From the NCBI GenBank assembly GCA_938049225.1, contig CALICM010000004.1, positions 22,973 to 86,972 of the forward strand: 64,000 nucleotides of DNA. The letters are read 5' to 3'. Below the pieces are notes generated by a model. It was not told the origin of the DNA, ran no database searches, and worked only from the letters and a program-made list of their open reading frames with translations. Positions 63,644 through 64,000 of the stretch are shown one piece after another (the stretch's first letter is position 1; each line of letters starts with the position of its first letter). This DNA comes from an uncultured Paracoccaceae bacterium. GTDB lineage: Bacteria > Pseudomonadota > Alphaproteobacteria > Rhodobacterales > Rhodobacteraceae. The position numbers and the translations under genes were made by a program.

Positions 63644-64000
63644 GTCCTTGCTGTCTGAGACGACTCAGGTCCTCTGATCAGATAGCATTTTTTATACATA
63701 CGTACAAATAAATATGAAGAAACCCGAATTCGCTTGTAGCAGGAGGTGTTGAATGTCCCTGAGAATTGACCCATGGGGGTCGATTGCGGCTCAGTGCCAA
63801 ATTGTACGTTACCAGAATAAACCATTGGAAAACATGGATATTTTCTAGTGGGAAATTAGGAAACGCAGTCTTCTAACAACTTGTAAGCCGCTGATTTGAA
63901 AATATTAAACGCGTTAGTGTGGTTCTCTGCACTCAGCCGCACTCGACCCCGGGAACCCCCTTGCGGGGTTGATCTGCGAAAGACGGCTTGGCCCATGTTG
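63644..64000. other. Window end, no confident gene; possible IS debris
   Basis: The 357 bases begin with an AT-rich stretch that likely holds the promoter of the lactonase operon (about 63680-63730). A GCAGGAGG site at 63739-63746 precedes a 32-codon frame from ATG 63753 that starts MSLRIDPWGSIAAQC; the DNA around it looks like the end of an insertion sequence, but I cannot name it. At 63950-63970 AACCCC and GGGGTT make a small hairpin. Nothing here resembles a tRNA. Confidence 0.3.

Noticed and set aside
63890..64000. Possible tRNA or tRNA-derived attachment site at the window end
   Set aside because: The short AACCCC/GGGGTT hairpin lacks any acceptor or anticodon arms; no cloverleaf can be drawn.

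Overview
The window reads as chromosomal DNA of a GC-rich alphaproteobacterium, most likely a member of the Rhodobacterales/Rhodobacteraceae. The pointers are the gene families and arrangements: secA beside a large proline-rich anchored protein, argJ with mutT, ferrochelatase, UbiG, TRAP transporters, a fliR/flhA/flhB export cluster, and a lanthanide-type methanol oxidation cluster (xoxFGJ) with pqqABCDE, glutathione-dependent formaldehyde oxidation and a two-component system. No rRNA, tRNA or CRISPR array was seen.

Layout. 1-16.9 kb is housekeeping DNA: a proline-rich membrane-anchored protein (cut by the window edge), secA, a periplasmic parvulin, argJ-mutT, a 54-residue small gene with a terminator, hemH, a methyltransferase, a comF-grxC-nitrilase-marR run, three small lipoproteins (two of them paralogues), ubiG and a proline iminopeptidase. 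17.1-25.0 kb is a carbohydrate-acid type catabolic island: HpcH/HpaI aldolase, a three-His-box desaturase, the TRAP transporter DctPQM, a Gfo/Idh/MocA dehydrogenase, a divergent GntR/FCD regulator and an SDR dehydrogenase. A repeated candidate operator lies in both promoter regions. 25.1-30.2 kb holds a lytic transglycosylase, flhA, fliR, flhB and a FliJ-like coiled-coil gene. 30.4-31.2 kb is a HigBA-type toxin-antitoxin pair whose toxin carries two frameshifts.

31.7-52.5 kb is a complete C1 and quinoprotein island. It runs histidine kinase and response regulator, pqqABCDE, GSH-dependent formaldehyde dehydrogenase, S-formylglutathione hydrolase, a cytochrome c, XoxF (with the Asp-x-Asp lanthanide signature), XoxG, XoxJ, the CXXCW rhodanese-like protein, and a set of quinoprotein-associated proteins of unknown role (SoxYZ-like carrier, two YVTN propellers, SRPBCC, DUF3280-like, ABC binding proteins). 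Methanol or another alcohol would be oxidised in the periplasm by XoxF-PQQ-Ln, electrons would pass to XoxG and other cytochromes c, and formaldehyde would go through the glutathione pathway to formate. The island is bracketed by broken mobile elements: an IS5-family remnant on the left and an ISKra4-type transposase fused to a serine-resolvase fragment on the right. It is also bracketed by two broken genes of what looks like one ABC operon: the 3' part of a permease on the left and the 5' part of a binding protein on the right, both on the plus strand. Joining right end to left end would restore a canonical operon order, so the island looks circularly permuted.

54.0-63.6 kb is a second catabolic operon on the minus strand: SMP-30-type lactonase, the three subunits of a form-II CO-dehydrogenase-like molybdenum hydroxylase, a beta-keto acid cleavage enzyme (BKACE), a TetR regulator, a FlK-like thioesterase, an AceE-like transketolase and an unrecognised small protein. 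I cannot name the substrate. The last 360 bases hold no convincing gene.
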